This document shows positions 36,918-45,378 of a stretch of DNA of 64,000 nucleotides, one piece after another (position 1 is the stretch's first letter; each line of letters begins with the position of its first letter). Source of the stretch: Rathayibacter sp. VKM Ac-2856 (GTDB lineage Bacteria > Actinomycetota > Actinomycetes > Actinomycetales > Microbacteriaceae); assembly GCF_013205055.1 (NCBI RefSeq), contig NZ_JABMLF010000003.1, forward strand, positions 310,001 to 374,000. The letters are read 5' to 3'. Both the position numbers and the translations under genes were made by a program. Below the pieces are notes generated by a model, which searched no databases, had not been told where the DNA came from, and worked only from the letters and a program-made list of their open reading frames with translations.

Positions 36918-37041
36918 GCTGACCCCTTGACCTGCCCATAAGCAGTGTGGTGCCGGTTTGGTCGCTTATGTAACGAATCCATAACGCCCGCGCCCCTCCC
37001 GCGCCCCTCCCCACGCCTCTCCCACACCCCTGATCGCCCGC

Positions 37042-37104
37042 CGCGAGATGCCATTTACGAGCGCGACACGCCGTGGAAAGCGTGCACAAGTGGCATCTCG
37101 CGGA
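37042..37104. repeat. palindromic repeat family A, copy 5
   Basis: The most degenerate copy in its left arm (CCATTTACGAG instead of CCACTTGTGCAC) but with an intact right arm. It lies 15 bases past the stop of the GH127-like gene. Confidence 0.85.
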
Positions 37105-37119
37105 GGGGGAAGGGACGGG

Positions 37120-40100
37120 TCAGCCGCAGGTGCGGGCGGAGTAGGGGGCCGCCTTCGTCGTCGTCACCGCCTTGCCGTCGATGGTGGCCGTCGCGGTGAC
37201 GGTCGCGGTGCCGGCGGCGATCGAGACGGCGCGGGTGGTGTCGGCCTGCGTCGCGCTCTTCCCGGGCGCGATGCCCGGGTAGGACTTCGTGGCGTAGGGA
37301 GTCGCGATCGAGATCGCGGCCACGGCCTTCGAGTCGTTGCGCGCCGTCGTGGTCAGCACGACCTTGCCGGCCACGCAGCGCGTCGTCGCCGTGACCGTCA
37401 GGTCGAGCGCGGCGGCGGGAGCGGCCCGCACGATCGCGAGCCGGTAGGTCGCGATCGTCGTGTGGTCCTGCGCGGAGGAGGTGATCACGACGTTCGTGGT
37501 CCCCGACGCCGCGAGCGCCACCGTCCGGGCCGCGGTGTCGTCGATCAGGACGCCGTCGACCCGCACCAGCCCGCTGGGCGTCGCCGGGTCGAGGTCGAGC
37601 GCGACGCTCGTCGTCGAGGCCGGCACCGTCAGCGTCAGATCGCGCACCCCGGCGGCGAGCGCCGGCGAGAGCGTGCCCATCGAGGGGGTCAGCGTCGCGA
37701 GCTCCGCGTTCGTCGCGAAGCCGGTCGACTCGGTCGTGTAGACGCCGTAGACGCCGCCGACGTTGCTCGCCGTCCCGGTGCCCTGGAAGCGCACGGTCAC
37801 CTTCGGCACCCGGTTCCCCTGCGCGTCGAGCACGTAGGCCCCGGCCTGGTTCCGCTTCCAGCTGTCCTTGGCGGCGATGCCGTCCAGCACCGCCTTCGGG
37901 ATCTCGTCGTACTGCACGTACCAGCTCGTCGCGCCGGCGGCCCCCGAGATCACCTCGGTCTTGAGCTTGACATCGTTCAGGTAGATGTCGAACGTCCGCC
38001 CCGCGTCGCCCGCGTAGTAGCGGACGCCGAGGTAGTTCCTCGGCAGCGACGGGTCGACGATCATGTCGTACTGGAAGAACGCGTCCGCCGCGCGCTCGCC
38101 GTCACGGTAGCCCTCGCCGCGCCAGGTCCCGACTCCGGACTTGTTGAACCGGTAGTTCTTGTCGGCCTCCGAGTTGTTGTTGTCGAACGAGGTCAGCGAG
38201 TCGATCGTCGTCTCGTCCACCCGCAGCTGCTGCTTCTGCTTGAGGATCAGCGCCTGCGCCTCCGCGGAGTCCGGGGCGATCAGCGTCATGTAGGTCGCGT
38301 AGCGCGCGTTGTAGAGGCTGTAGTACGGCTGGAAGATCCGCGCCTCGGACGTCGCGTCGACGTTCGTCATGCCGAAGCGCATCGTCGTCGTCCCGTTGCC
38401 GTTCGCGCCGTTGGGCAGGCGGAGCAGGTTCTGCTTCACCGACGCGGTCCACTGCGCCGCGTTCGCGACGACCACGTTCGAGTTGACCGTCTTGTCGGCG
38501 ACGCTCATCTGCACGAGCACGCCGGCCGGGTAGGAGGCGCCGACGTTGCTCCGGTTCAGCTCGGTCGCGAGCAGGACCGGTCCGTAGGTGAAGGCCGTCC
38601 AGTTCGCGTTCTCGGTGTTCGCCACCGCGGCGACCGCGGCGGGAAGCGTCCAGGTGAGGGTGTCGCCGGCCGCCACCGGGACGACGGCGTAGCCGGCCTC
38701 GGTGAGCGCGGCGACGTCGCGGACGGCGCCGTTCACGGTGAGCGTCGGCGCTCCGTCGACCCAGGACGGGATGCGCAGGCGCAGCGTGGTGCCCTCGGCG
38801 ACCGCTCCCGCTCCGAGCGCGGCGATCGTGAAGGTCGCGGTGTCGGTGTTCGGGATGTCGGCGGTCTGGGTGACCTTCAGGTTGCTGCCGCCGGAGCTCA
38901 GCACCGACGAGCGGAACTGGTTCACGTAGACCGTCTTCGGGCCCTCGAAGTAGATCGAGTCGCCGAGCTTGGTGAAGCTCTCGACGCCGGTGCCGTGGTC
39001 GCACCAGAACTCGTCGTGCTCCTTGCCGAAGACCTTCGCGTAGCCCGCGGTCTGCGGCTGGAAGTAGGTGACCATGCCCGTCTCCGGGTTCTGCACCGAG
39101 AGCACGCCGTTGATGAAGGCGTTCTCGTAGAAGTCGGCGTACTTCACCTCCTTCGTCACCTGGAACAGCGCCCGGGTGAGCTTGAGCATGTTGTAGATGT
39201 TGCAGCCCTCGGAGGTGGAGTTCTCCCCGTAGCCGGTGGTCTGGCCGTTCGTCGCGTACTCGTAGAGCGTGTCCGCGCCGTGGAAGTGCTCGGACTGGCT
39301 GTTGCCGCCGTTCGCGTAGGTGTGGCTCTCGTCGACGATCCGCCAGAAGTTCTCGGCGGCCCGGCGGTACATGTCGAGGTCCGCCTTCTCGGTGGCGGTG
39401 AGCGTCGCGTAGAGCGCCGGGTCGTCCGTGAAGAGGGTGTAGCGCTTGAGCGCGCCGATCAGCTTCGGGATGGTCGTGTTGGCGTGCAGGCCGTTGAGGA
39501 CGTCCTCGCCGTTCGCGAGCGCGCGGAACAGGGCCGTCTCGTCGAAGTACTCGGCCGCGCGCTTGTGCGCCGGCTTCTGCGTGGTCTCGTAGAGGCGGTA
39601 GAGCGCCTCGTTCATCCCGCCGTACTCGGTGTTGAGCAGCTGACCGGGGTTCGCCTGCCGGCCCGCCCAGGCCGTGATCCAGCTGCCGAAGCCGTCCGCG
39701 ACGACGAGCGCCTTCGACGACACGGCGCTCGGCGCGTACTGGTGCGCGTCGAGCAGGCCCGCGAGCACCTTGTGCAGGTTGTAGAACGGCACGAGCAGGC
39801 CGTCGGCGCCGGAGGGCAGGTAGCTCACCGGGAACGGCGAGACGTAGCCGGCGTTCGCCGGGTCCTTGAGGGCGTAGGCGTCCTGGACCTTCTTCAGGCC
39901 GTCGACGGAGGCGGTCAGCTTCGCGAGCAGCGCGGCCTTCGTGGCCGGGTCCTGCTCGGTCGCGTACGCCTGCGAGAGGCCGGAGAGGTAGTGGCCGAAG
40001 AAGTGGCCCTGGAACCGGGTGCCGCTCTCGCGCTCCCAGCCGCCGTAGCCGCCGGCCGTGGTCGGCGCGAGACCGGCCTGCGTGTAGAAGGAGTGCAGGA

Positions 40101-41271
40101 ACATCTCGGGGTCGAGGCTGAGCAGATACTCGACCGTCTGCTGCTCGCCGTTGGCGAGATAGGGGTCCTGCACGGTGACGTCCGGCAATCCGGCCTCCTG
40201 GAGGTAGCTCGAGCTCTTCACCCCCTGCGGCTGCACCTGGACGGTGAAGGTCCGCGTGACAGGGGTGCTCCCACCGTAGGTCGAGGAGCCGGTCAGGGTG
40301 ACCGTCGTGGCGGCGCCAGTGGGCGGGGTGACCGCGGCGGTGCCGCCGGAGATCGCGATCGCCGCGTCGTTCGAGGAGGTCCAGGCGATGTCGGAGCCCT
40401 TCGCGCCGCGGACGGGCACCGAGAAGCCGGTGCTCGTGCTCGCGGGGAGGGTGACGGCGTCGAGGTCGGCCTTCGCGACGGCGGCGGGATCGAAGGAGGC
40501 GTTGTGCGCCTTCGTCAGGGCGACGACGTCGGTGGTCGTGGCGACCTTCCCGTAGAGGACGTAGTCGTCGAGGAGTCCGCGCAGGTGCGCGCCGTTGTAC
40601 TGGGGGCCGTTGAAGCCGATGGTCTTGATCGAGGTGCTCTCGGAGCCGAGGACGCCGGTGGCCGCTCCGGTCGCCTCGTACTTGGTGACGGTGGGCTGCT
40701 TCACGCCGTTGCGGTAGAAGGCGACCTGCTTGGTGACCCGCTCGTAGGTGGCGACGACATGGGTCCACTCGTTCGCCGGGAAGAAGCCCGCGCGCGCGGT
40801 GTCGATCGCGACCTTGTAGGGCTGCCCGGTCGAGGGGCCGATCGAGAGCGCGAGCGGGGTCGCGTCGCTCTCGGAGGTGAGGTACCAGCCGTCGGAGTTG
40901 TAGGCCGTCTTGCTCCAGGTGAAGACCTGCTCGCCGGTCATCGCGGCGGTGGGCCGGTACCAGAACGAGACGGTGAGGTCGGCGGGCTGGAGGCGGGCGT
41001 CGGTGCCGAGCGACACGGCGTTGGAGCCGGTGAACTCGAAGGCCTGCCCGGCGAGGCCGGTGCCGTACGCGGCGGTGCCCTTCTGCATCCCGACCGCGTT
41101 CCCGCGGCCGCTGGTGTCGCTGATGCTGCCGTCGAAGGGCAGCTCGAGCACCTTCGCGCCGTCGAGGGAGGTGGCCGGGGCGGCCTGCGCGGTCGGGCCG
41201 ACCGCGAGCAGTCCCGCCGTCAGCGCCATCACCGCCGCCGCCGCGATCGGGATCCGTCGTCTGGTCGTCAT
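37120..41271 (-). CDS. secreted GH127-like beta-L-arabinofuranosidase with LamG and C-terminal Cys module
   Basis: The 1383-residue protein has a signal peptide (cut near residue 30), a LamG/concanavalin-like domain (35-240), a bacterial Ig-like domain (about 265-345) and a GH127 (DUF1680) catalytic region (about 355-900). The GH127 zinc-site motifs are SEGC (E688, C690) and FWCDHGTG (C757, D758). In GH127 the latter normally reads WCC; the first cysteine, the nucleophile, is kept and the second is Asp. Further beta domains (905-1290) lead to the 85-residue terminal module between C1299 and C1382. It should release beta-L-arabinose from plant glycoproteins or polymers. An operator-like palindrome lies 41 bases upstream. 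Confidence 0.9.
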   Translation of the reverse strand: MTTRRRIPIAAAAVMALTAGLLAVGPTAQAAPATSLDGAKVLELPFDGSISDTSGRGNAVGMQKGTAAYGTGLAGQAFEFTGSNAVSLGTDARLQPADLTVSFWYRPTAAMTGEQVFTWSKTAYNSDGWYLTSESDATPLALSIGPSTGQPYKVAIDTARAGFFPANEWTHVVATYERVTKQVAFYRNGVKQPTVTKYEATGAATGVLGSESTSIKTIGFNGPQYNGAHLRGLLDDYVLYGKVATTTDVVALTKAHNASFDPAAVAKADLDAVTLPASTSTGFSVPVRGAKGSDIAWTSSNDAAIAISGGTAAVTPPTGAATTVTLTGSSTYGGSTPVTRTFTVQVQPQGVKSSSYLQEAGLPDVTVQDPYLANGEQQTVEYLLSLDPEMFLHSFYTQAGLAPTTAGGYGGWERESGTRFQGHFFGHYLSGLSQAYATEQDPATKAALLAKLTASVDGLKKVQDAYALKDPANAGYVSPFPVSYLPSGADGLLVPFYNLHKVLAGLLDAHQYAPSAVSSKALVVADGFGSWITAWAGRQANPGQLLNTEYGGMNEALYRLYETTQKPAHKRAAEYFDETALFRALANGEDVLNGLHANTTIPKLIGALKRYTLFTDDPALYATLTATEKADLDMYRRAAENFWRIVDESHTYANGGNSQSEHFHGADTLYEYATNGQTTGYGENSTSEGCNIYNMLKLTRALFQVTKEVKYADFYENAFINGVLSVQNPETGMVTYFQPQTAGYAKVFGKEHDEFWCDHGTGVESFTKLGDSIYFEGPKTVYVNQFRSSVLSSGGSNLKVTQTADIPNTDTATFTIAALGAGAVAEGTTLRLRIPSWVDGAPTLTVNGAVRDVAALTEAGYAVVPVAAGDTLTWTLPAAVAAVANTENANWTAFTYGPVLLATELNRSNVGASYPAGVLVQMSVADKTVNSNVVVANAAQWTASVKQNLLRLPNGANGNGTTTMRFGMTNVDATSEARIFQPYYSLYNARYATYMTLIAPDSAEAQALILKQKQQLRVDETTIDSLTSFDNNNSEADKNYRFNKSGVGTWRGEGYRDGERAADAFFQYDMIVDPSLPRNYLGVRYYAGDAGRTFDIYLNDVKLKTEVISGAAGATSWYVQYDEIPKAVLDGIAAKDSWKRNQAGAYVLDAQGNRVPKVTVRFQGTGTASNVGGVYGVYTTESTGFATNAELATLTPSMGTLSPALAAGVRDLTLTVPASTTSVALDLDPATPSGLVRVDGVLIDDTAARTVALAASGTTNVVITSSAQDHTTIATYRLAIVRAAPAAALDLTVTATTRCVAGKVVLTTTARNDSKAVAAISIATPYATKSYPGIAPGKSATQADTTRAVSIAAGTATVTATATIDGKAVTTTKAAPYSARTCG

Positions 41272-41311
41272 TCGTGGAGCCTCTCGTCGTTGAGATCGGT
41301 ACTGGGCGTGA

Positions 41312-41325
41312 TGTTACCGTGAACA
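41312..41325. promoter_or_regulatory. LacI-type operator A, upstream of GH127-like gene
   Basis: TGTTACCGTGAACA, the reverse complement of TGTTCACGGTAACA, lies 41 bases before the start of the GH127-like gene. Two other copies of this motif occur at 51658 and 62191, both before GH43 genes. No convincing -35/-10 pair is clear at this copy. Confidence 0.65.
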
Positions 41326-41482
41326 CTTTGCTTTCGGTGAGGTTTCGGTACGCGGCCTGAGCGGGCTCGCAGGTGCTGAGCCGCCATCGATCCCGCCCGC
41401 CGCCATCGTCCGCAGCGGGCGCCACGGATGGTGCTCGCGGGGCCTCGCGGGGGAACCCTTGACGGCGACGGGAGGGCGGACG

Positions 41483-42496
41483 ATGAGCGCGAGAGGGACC
41501 GCGGACGGGACCGCGCCGCTGCTCGACGTCGAGGGCGTCTCCCGCCGGTTCGGCGCGGGGGCGGAGGCGGCCTGGGCCGTCCGGGACGTGAGCCTGCGGG
41601 TCGAGGCGGGCGAGGTCGTCGCGCTCCTCGGACCGAACGGCGCGGGGAAGACGACGCTCGCGCGGATGATCGCGACCCTCCTGACGCCGACGGGCGGCAC
41701 GATCCGCGTCGACGGGGTGGACGCCGTGGCGAGGCCGGACGAGGCGAAGCGCCGGCTCGCGCTGGTCCTCGGCGGCGAGCGCGGATTCTTCCTGCGCGCG
41801 ACCGCGCTGGAGAACCTCCGCTACTTCGCCTCGCTCGCCGACCTGCCGCTCGGGAGGAGGAGCGCGCGCGTCCTCGAGGTGCTCGCCGCGGTCGATCTCG
41901 CCGACCGGCGACACGACCGGGTCGAGGAGTTCTCCCGCGGGATGCGCCAGCGGCTCCACCTCGCCCGCGGGCTGCTGGCGGAGCCGCCGCTGCTCCTGCT
42001 CGACGAGCCGACCGTCGGGCTCGACCCCGAGGCCGCGCAGGCGCTCCGCGCCCTGATCGGCGAGCTGCGCCGGAGCGGGCGCGGCATCGTCCTCACGACC
42101 CACTACCTGCACGAGGCGGAGGAGCTGTCGGACCGAAGCCTCGTCCTCCTCGACGGCCGTCTCCGCGCGGCGGGTCGGCCGCAGGACATCGCCGCGGCGG
42201 GCGGGCTGGGCGAGGTGACCACGTTCGCCGCTCCGGCGCTCTCCGCCGAGCTCACCACGGCGGTCTCCGCGGTCGACGGCGTCCGCTCGGTCCGCTCCGA
42301 CAGCATCGCCGGCCGTCACGTCGTCGTCGTCGGCTGGGACTCCTCGCGGCCCGACCTCCGCGCTCTGGCGGCGGCCGTCTCCGGCGTCCCGACCGGAGCG
42401 TGGACCACCCGGCGGGCGACGCTCGAGGAGGGCTATCTCGCGCTCGTCGAGCGGTGCCGAAAGGACGGCCCGAGCCGAGGGGAGGGCGGGGAGTGA
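41483..42496 (+). CDS. ABC-2 type exporter ATP-binding protein
   Basis: The 337-residue ABC ATPase has Walker A (GPNGAGKTT), a Q-loop region in LVLGGERGFFLRATALENL, signature EFSRGMRQRLHLARGL, Walker B (LLLLDEPTVGLDP) and the H-loop (VLTTHYLHEAEEL). A C-terminal extension of about 90 residues (GLGEVTTFAAPALSAELTTAV onward) resembles the DrrA/NodI-type regulatory tail. The ATG at 41483 has GGGAGGGCGG upstream and is preferred over an in-frame TTG. It heads an operon with two ABC-2 permease genes and probably exports a lipid, antibiotic or surface polymer. Confidence 0.9.
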   Translation: MSARGTADGTAPLLDVEGVSRRFGAGAEAAWAVRDVSLRVEAGEVVALLGPNGAGKTTLARMIATLLTPTGGTIRVDGVDAVARPDEAKRRLALVLGGERGFFLRATALENLRYFASLADLPLGRRSARVLEVLAAVDLADRRHDRVEEFSRGMRQRLHLARGLLAEPPLLLLDEPTVGLDPEAAQALRALIGELRRSGRGIVLTTHYLHEAEELSDRSLVLLDGRLRAAGRPQDIAAAGGLGEVTTFAAPALSAELTTAVSAVDGVRSVRSDSIAGRHVVVVGWDSSRPDLRALAAAVSGVPTGAWTTRRATLEEGYLALVERCRKDGPSRGEGGE

Positions 42497-43242
42497 GGAC
42501 CGCCGTGCGCGAGGGCGCCTTCCACCTGCGGCTGCTGCTGCGGAACGCCTACTTCGTCCAGACCGCGCTGATCGCGCCGCTCGTGCTCGTCGCGCTGCGG
42601 GTCCAGGCGGGACGGGGCGGTCCGGCGCTGTGGGCCGACGGCGTCGTGGTCGGCGTGTGGAGCGCGACCGCGACGGCGGTGGGGATCCTCGGCTACCAGC
42701 GGATGCAGGGGGTCCTGGAGCAGATCGCCCTGACGCCGCGCCCGATCGGCACCGCACTGGCTCCGATCTCGATCGCCTGCACCGCGGTCGGCGTCCTGTC
42801 CCTTCCTGCCGCGGTCCTCGGCGCCGGGCTCCTCGACGGCTGGACCGCGCCGCACTCGCCCGCGCTCGTCGCGCTCGGCCTGGTCCTGCTCGCCGCCGCG
42901 TGCGCGACGACGGCGCTCGCGCTCTCCGGGCTCGTCGTCCTGACGCGGCACGCGACGGTCTACGAGCCGATCCTGCTCGCCCCGGTCCTCCTCCTCTCCG
43001 GCGCCGTGATCAAGCACGCGCAGCTGCCCGTGCCGCTGCAGCTGCTCGGGGTGCTCGATCCGCTGACGGGAGCGGTGCAGGTCCTGCACGCGGGGATCTC
43101 AGGAGGTCTCGCGCCGGGCGCGGTCGCGGTGTGGAGTGCGCAGGGACTGCTCGCGGCGCTCGTCTCCGCGCTGGTCGCGCGCGCGATCCTCCGCGTGGCC
43201 GTCCGGCGGGCGCGGTCGGCCGGGACGCTGGCGCTGTCGTGA
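42493..43242 (+). CDS. ABC-2 type transporter permease
   Basis: The 249-residue protein has six hydrophobic segments and a short amphipathic N-terminus (GAFHLRLLLRNAYFVQTALIAPLVLVAL) typical of ABC-2 permeases. A coupling-helix-like QRMQGVLEQIALTPRPIG lies in the first cytoplasmic loop. The GTG overlaps the ATPase stop as GTGA (42493-42496) and lies right behind GGAGGGCGGGGA. The gene ends in a second GTGA overlap with the next permease, so the two permeases probably form a heterodimeric channel with two copies of the ATPase. Confidence 0.85.
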   Translation: MRTAVREGAFHLRLLLRNAYFVQTALIAPLVLVALRVQAGRGGPALWADGVVVGVWSATATAVGILGYQRMQGVLEQIALTPRPIGTALAPISIACTAVGVLSLPAAVLGAGLLDGWTAPHSPALVALGLVLLAAACATTALALSGLVVLTRHATVYEPILLAPVLLLSGAVIKHAQLPVPLQLLGVLDPLTGAVQVLHAGISGGLAPGAVAVWSAQGLLAALVSALVARAILRVAVRRARSAGTLALS

Positions 43243-44135
43243 GCGGGATCGCGAGGCGGGCGGCCGCGGTGGCGACGATCGCGCGGGCGACGGGCGGGGT
43301 GGTCTCCGTCGTGCGGGCATCGGTCGTGCGGGCCGCGGTCGCGCGGTCGTCGGTCGCGCGGTCGTCGGTCGTGCCGGCGTCGGTCGTGGTGGCGCTGCGG
43401 ACGATCGACGCCACCCGGACGCGCCGGACCCTGCTGGTCGCGGTCGTCGTCGGGCCGATCCTCCAGCTGCTCTTCCTCGCTGCCGTCGCAGGGCCCGGGC
43501 GGCCGGCGCCTCTCGCGGTCGGCGTGACCGCGAGCCTCCTCCTCGCCGTCCTCACCGCCGTCGACGCCGTCGCGACAGCGCTCGCCCGGATGCGGCAGGA
43601 CGAGGTCCTCGCGACCGTGCTGCTGAGTGCGCGCTCAGCCGCGCTCCTCTGGCTCGGGCCCGTGCTCGCCGGCGCGGCCGTCGGCGTCCCGGCCGGGCTC
43701 GTCTCCCTCGTCGTCGCCGTGCTGCTGATCGATCCGGTGGCGGGAGCGGAGCACGCCGTGGGAGCGATCGTCCTGGTCTGCTGCGCCGCCCTCGCCGGGA
43801 GCGGCTGCGGTCTCGCGGTCGGGGTGCTCGGGCTGCGCTCGCGCGACGGACTCGCCTGGGTGGGGCCGTTCGCGGCGGTCGTGACCGTCCTCGGCGGGGT
43901 CGTCGCGCCGGTGGATGCCCTGCCGCCGGCGCTCGCGGCGGTCGCGCGGGTGCTCCCGCTGGGTCAGGCCACGGACGCCGCGCGGACGCTGCTCGCGGAG
44001 GGGGTCACGGGAGGATTCGCGCTGCAGACCGCTGCCGTCGTGCTGATCGGCGGGGCGTGGTTCGGGCTGGGACTGCTCGGCTGGGCCGCGGCCCGCCGGG
44101 CGCTGCGGCGGACGGGCGGGGTCGAGCTGCTGTGA
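43239..44135 (+). CDS. ABC-2 type transporter permease, second subunit
   Basis: The 298-residue membrane protein has a roughly 45-residue N-terminal tail of Ala/Val/Ser/Arg with near-repeats (SVVRASVVRAAVARSSVARSS), then six transmembrane helices. The equivalent coupling segment is ARMRQDEVLATVLLSARSAALL, and PVDALPPALAAVARVLPLGQATDAARTLL matches the last-loop motif of ABC-2 permeases. The start overlaps the stop of the first permease (GTGA). The repeated tail is unusual and may have grown by slippage of GTCGTGCGG/GTCGCGCGG units. The substrate is unknown. Confidence 0.82.
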   Translation: MSGIARRAAAVATIARATGGVVSVVRASVVRAAVARSSVARSSVVPASVVVALRTIDATRTRRTLLVAVVVGPILQLLFLAAVAGPGRPAPLAVGVTASLLLAVLTAVDAVATALARMRQDEVLATVLLSARSAALLWLGPVLAGAAVGVPAGLVSLVVAVLLIDPVAGAEHAVGAIVLVCCAALAGSGCGLAVGVLGLRSRDGLAWVGPFAAVVTVLGGVVAPVDALPPALAAVARVLPLGQATDAARTLLAEGVTGGFALQTAAVVLIGGAWFGLGLLGWAAARRALRRTGGVELL

Positions 44136-44229
44136 GGTCGTCGCGGGGGCCGGGCCGCGACGCATAGCAGCGCGATGCGGATCCCGGCAGGGGCTGCCGG
44201 GCCGGCGGGCGCTTTGATGGGATGGGTCC

Positions 44230-44685
44230 ATGTCCGACTCCGCCGATCGTCCGTCCGAGGACGGCGACCTCCGCTCCCTCGTCTACTCCAGCCACACCGC
44301 CGCCGGCCTCGAGGAGTCGGACCTGCCCGCGCTGCTCGAGCAGTGCCGCGCCAACAACGAGCGCCTCGGGCTGACCGGGATCCTGCTCTTCCGCGACGGC
44401 CGCTTCCTGCAGCTGCTCGAGGGGCCGGACGCGACGGTGCGCGAGCGGATGGCGATCATCGCCGAGGACCCCCGGCACGCGGGTCTGCGGATCCTCCTCG
44501 AGGAGAGGCCGCAGCAGCGGCTGTTCCCGTCGTGGACCATGGCGTACGAGGCGATCACCGACGCGATGACGACCGAGCTGCCCGGCTACCGCACCACCTT
44601 CGAGGACATCGACACCGATGTCGACGCGAGTGCCACGCTGCCGGCGCTGCGCGAGCTGATCCGCTGGTTCCAGGTACGCCACTGA
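44230..44685 (+). CDS. BLUF-domain blue-light photoreceptor
   Basis: The 151-residue protein is a stand-alone BLUF domain that binds FAD. The flavin-switch residues fall in exact register with AppA: Y19 (LVYSSH), N43 (NNERLGLTGILLF), Q61 (GRFLQLLEG), W102 and M104 (FPSWTMAY). Blue light would rearrange the Gln-Tyr hydrogen bonds. The N-terminal 14 residues and the C-terminal 40 (ITDAMTTELPGYRTTFEDIDTDV) have no output domain, so it must act on a partner. It is a single gene 94 bases after the ABC-2 operon; no obvious partner is adjacent. Confidence 0.92.
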   Translation: MSDSADRPSEDGDLRSLVYSSHTAAGLEESDLPALLEQCRANNERLGLTGILLFRDGRFLQLLEGPDATVRERMAIIAEDPRHAGLRILLEERPQQRLFPSWTMAYEAITDAMTTELPGYRTTFEDIDTDVDASATLPALRELIRWFQVRH

Positions 44686-44739
44686 CTCCGGGCGCGCCAC
44701 TGATTCGGACGCCGCGGGCCCGCGCGTTACGGTGACGGC

Positions 44740-45021
44740 GTGACTGCGGACGAGGACGACGAGCGCGAGGTCGCCGCGGAGCACCTGCGCGCGGAGCTGC
44801 GGCCGCGACCGCTCGGCTGGCTGCGGCTGACCGTGGACGCCCTGCTCGGCGGCGGGTACTGGACGACGCACGACCTCGTGGTGACCCGCCTGGACACCGG
44901 CGCCGAGATCATCCGAACGCCGGCCGACATCGGCGATCCGTACCACCTGCTCGGGCAGATCGAGCTGGAGCTCGAGACGAAGACGACGGAGGAGTTCCTC
45001 CGGGACTGGCGCAGCGAGTAG
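44740..45021 (+). CDS. small acidic hypothetical protein
   Basis: The 93-residue product begins with an acidic stretch (MTADEDDEREVAAEHL), followed by RPRPLGWLRLTVDALLGGGYWTTHDLVVTRLDTGAEIIRTPADIGDPYHLLGQIELELETKTTEEFL. It has one hydrophobic patch too weak for a membrane helix and looks like a small soluble alpha/beta protein. No family is recognised. The GTG start at 44740 is the only reasonable one in the frame. It lies 54 bases after the BLUF gene on the same strand and could be its partner, but that rests on position only. Confidence 0.6.
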   Translation: MTADEDDEREVAAEHLRAELRPRPLGWLRLTVDALLGGGYWTTHDLVVTRLDTGAEIIRTPADIGDPYHLLGQIELELETKTTEEFLRDWRSE

Positions 45022-45047
45022 CGGCGGTGGCAAATGAGTCCCGACAT

Positions 45048-45368
45048 CATGCTGATCGAGCAGCCCTCGCAGAGGGCGTATCGAGATCCACCACTCTGCA
45101 GACGTGGGTCTCGATACGCCGCTCCGCGGCTACTCGACCAGCATGGTTGCGGTGCGCGCCTATGCGCGCCCGTTCTTTCCAGGGAGCGCGTTCGCGCTTT
45201 CGTGAGGCAGCGCGCTTGCGCGTCCATAGCGAGCGGAGGCCGCTCCTGTCAGGCAACGCGCTGGCGCGGCCATGCTGATCGAGTAGCCCTCGCAGAGGGC
45301 GTATCGAGATCCACCACTCTGCAGACGTGGGTCTCGATACGCCGCTCCGCGGCTACTCGACCAGCATG
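45048..45368. repeat. family B repeats, two near-identical 98-bp copies
   Basis: A block of left arm plus right arm occurs at 45048-45145 and again at 45270-45368 with almost no difference. Between them lie about 125 bases containing smaller inverted motifs (GGTGCGCGCCTATGCGCGCCC and GCGCGTTCGCGC types). The array fills the space between convergent genes. No coding sequence is visible. Confidence 0.85.
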
Positions 45369-45378
45369 TGTGGGCGCG

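Noticed and set aside
45146-45269. A gene or RNA in the segment between the two identical family B copies
   Set aside because: Only short inverted motifs of the GCGCGTTCGCGC kind are seen; no coding bias and no tRNA-like fold.
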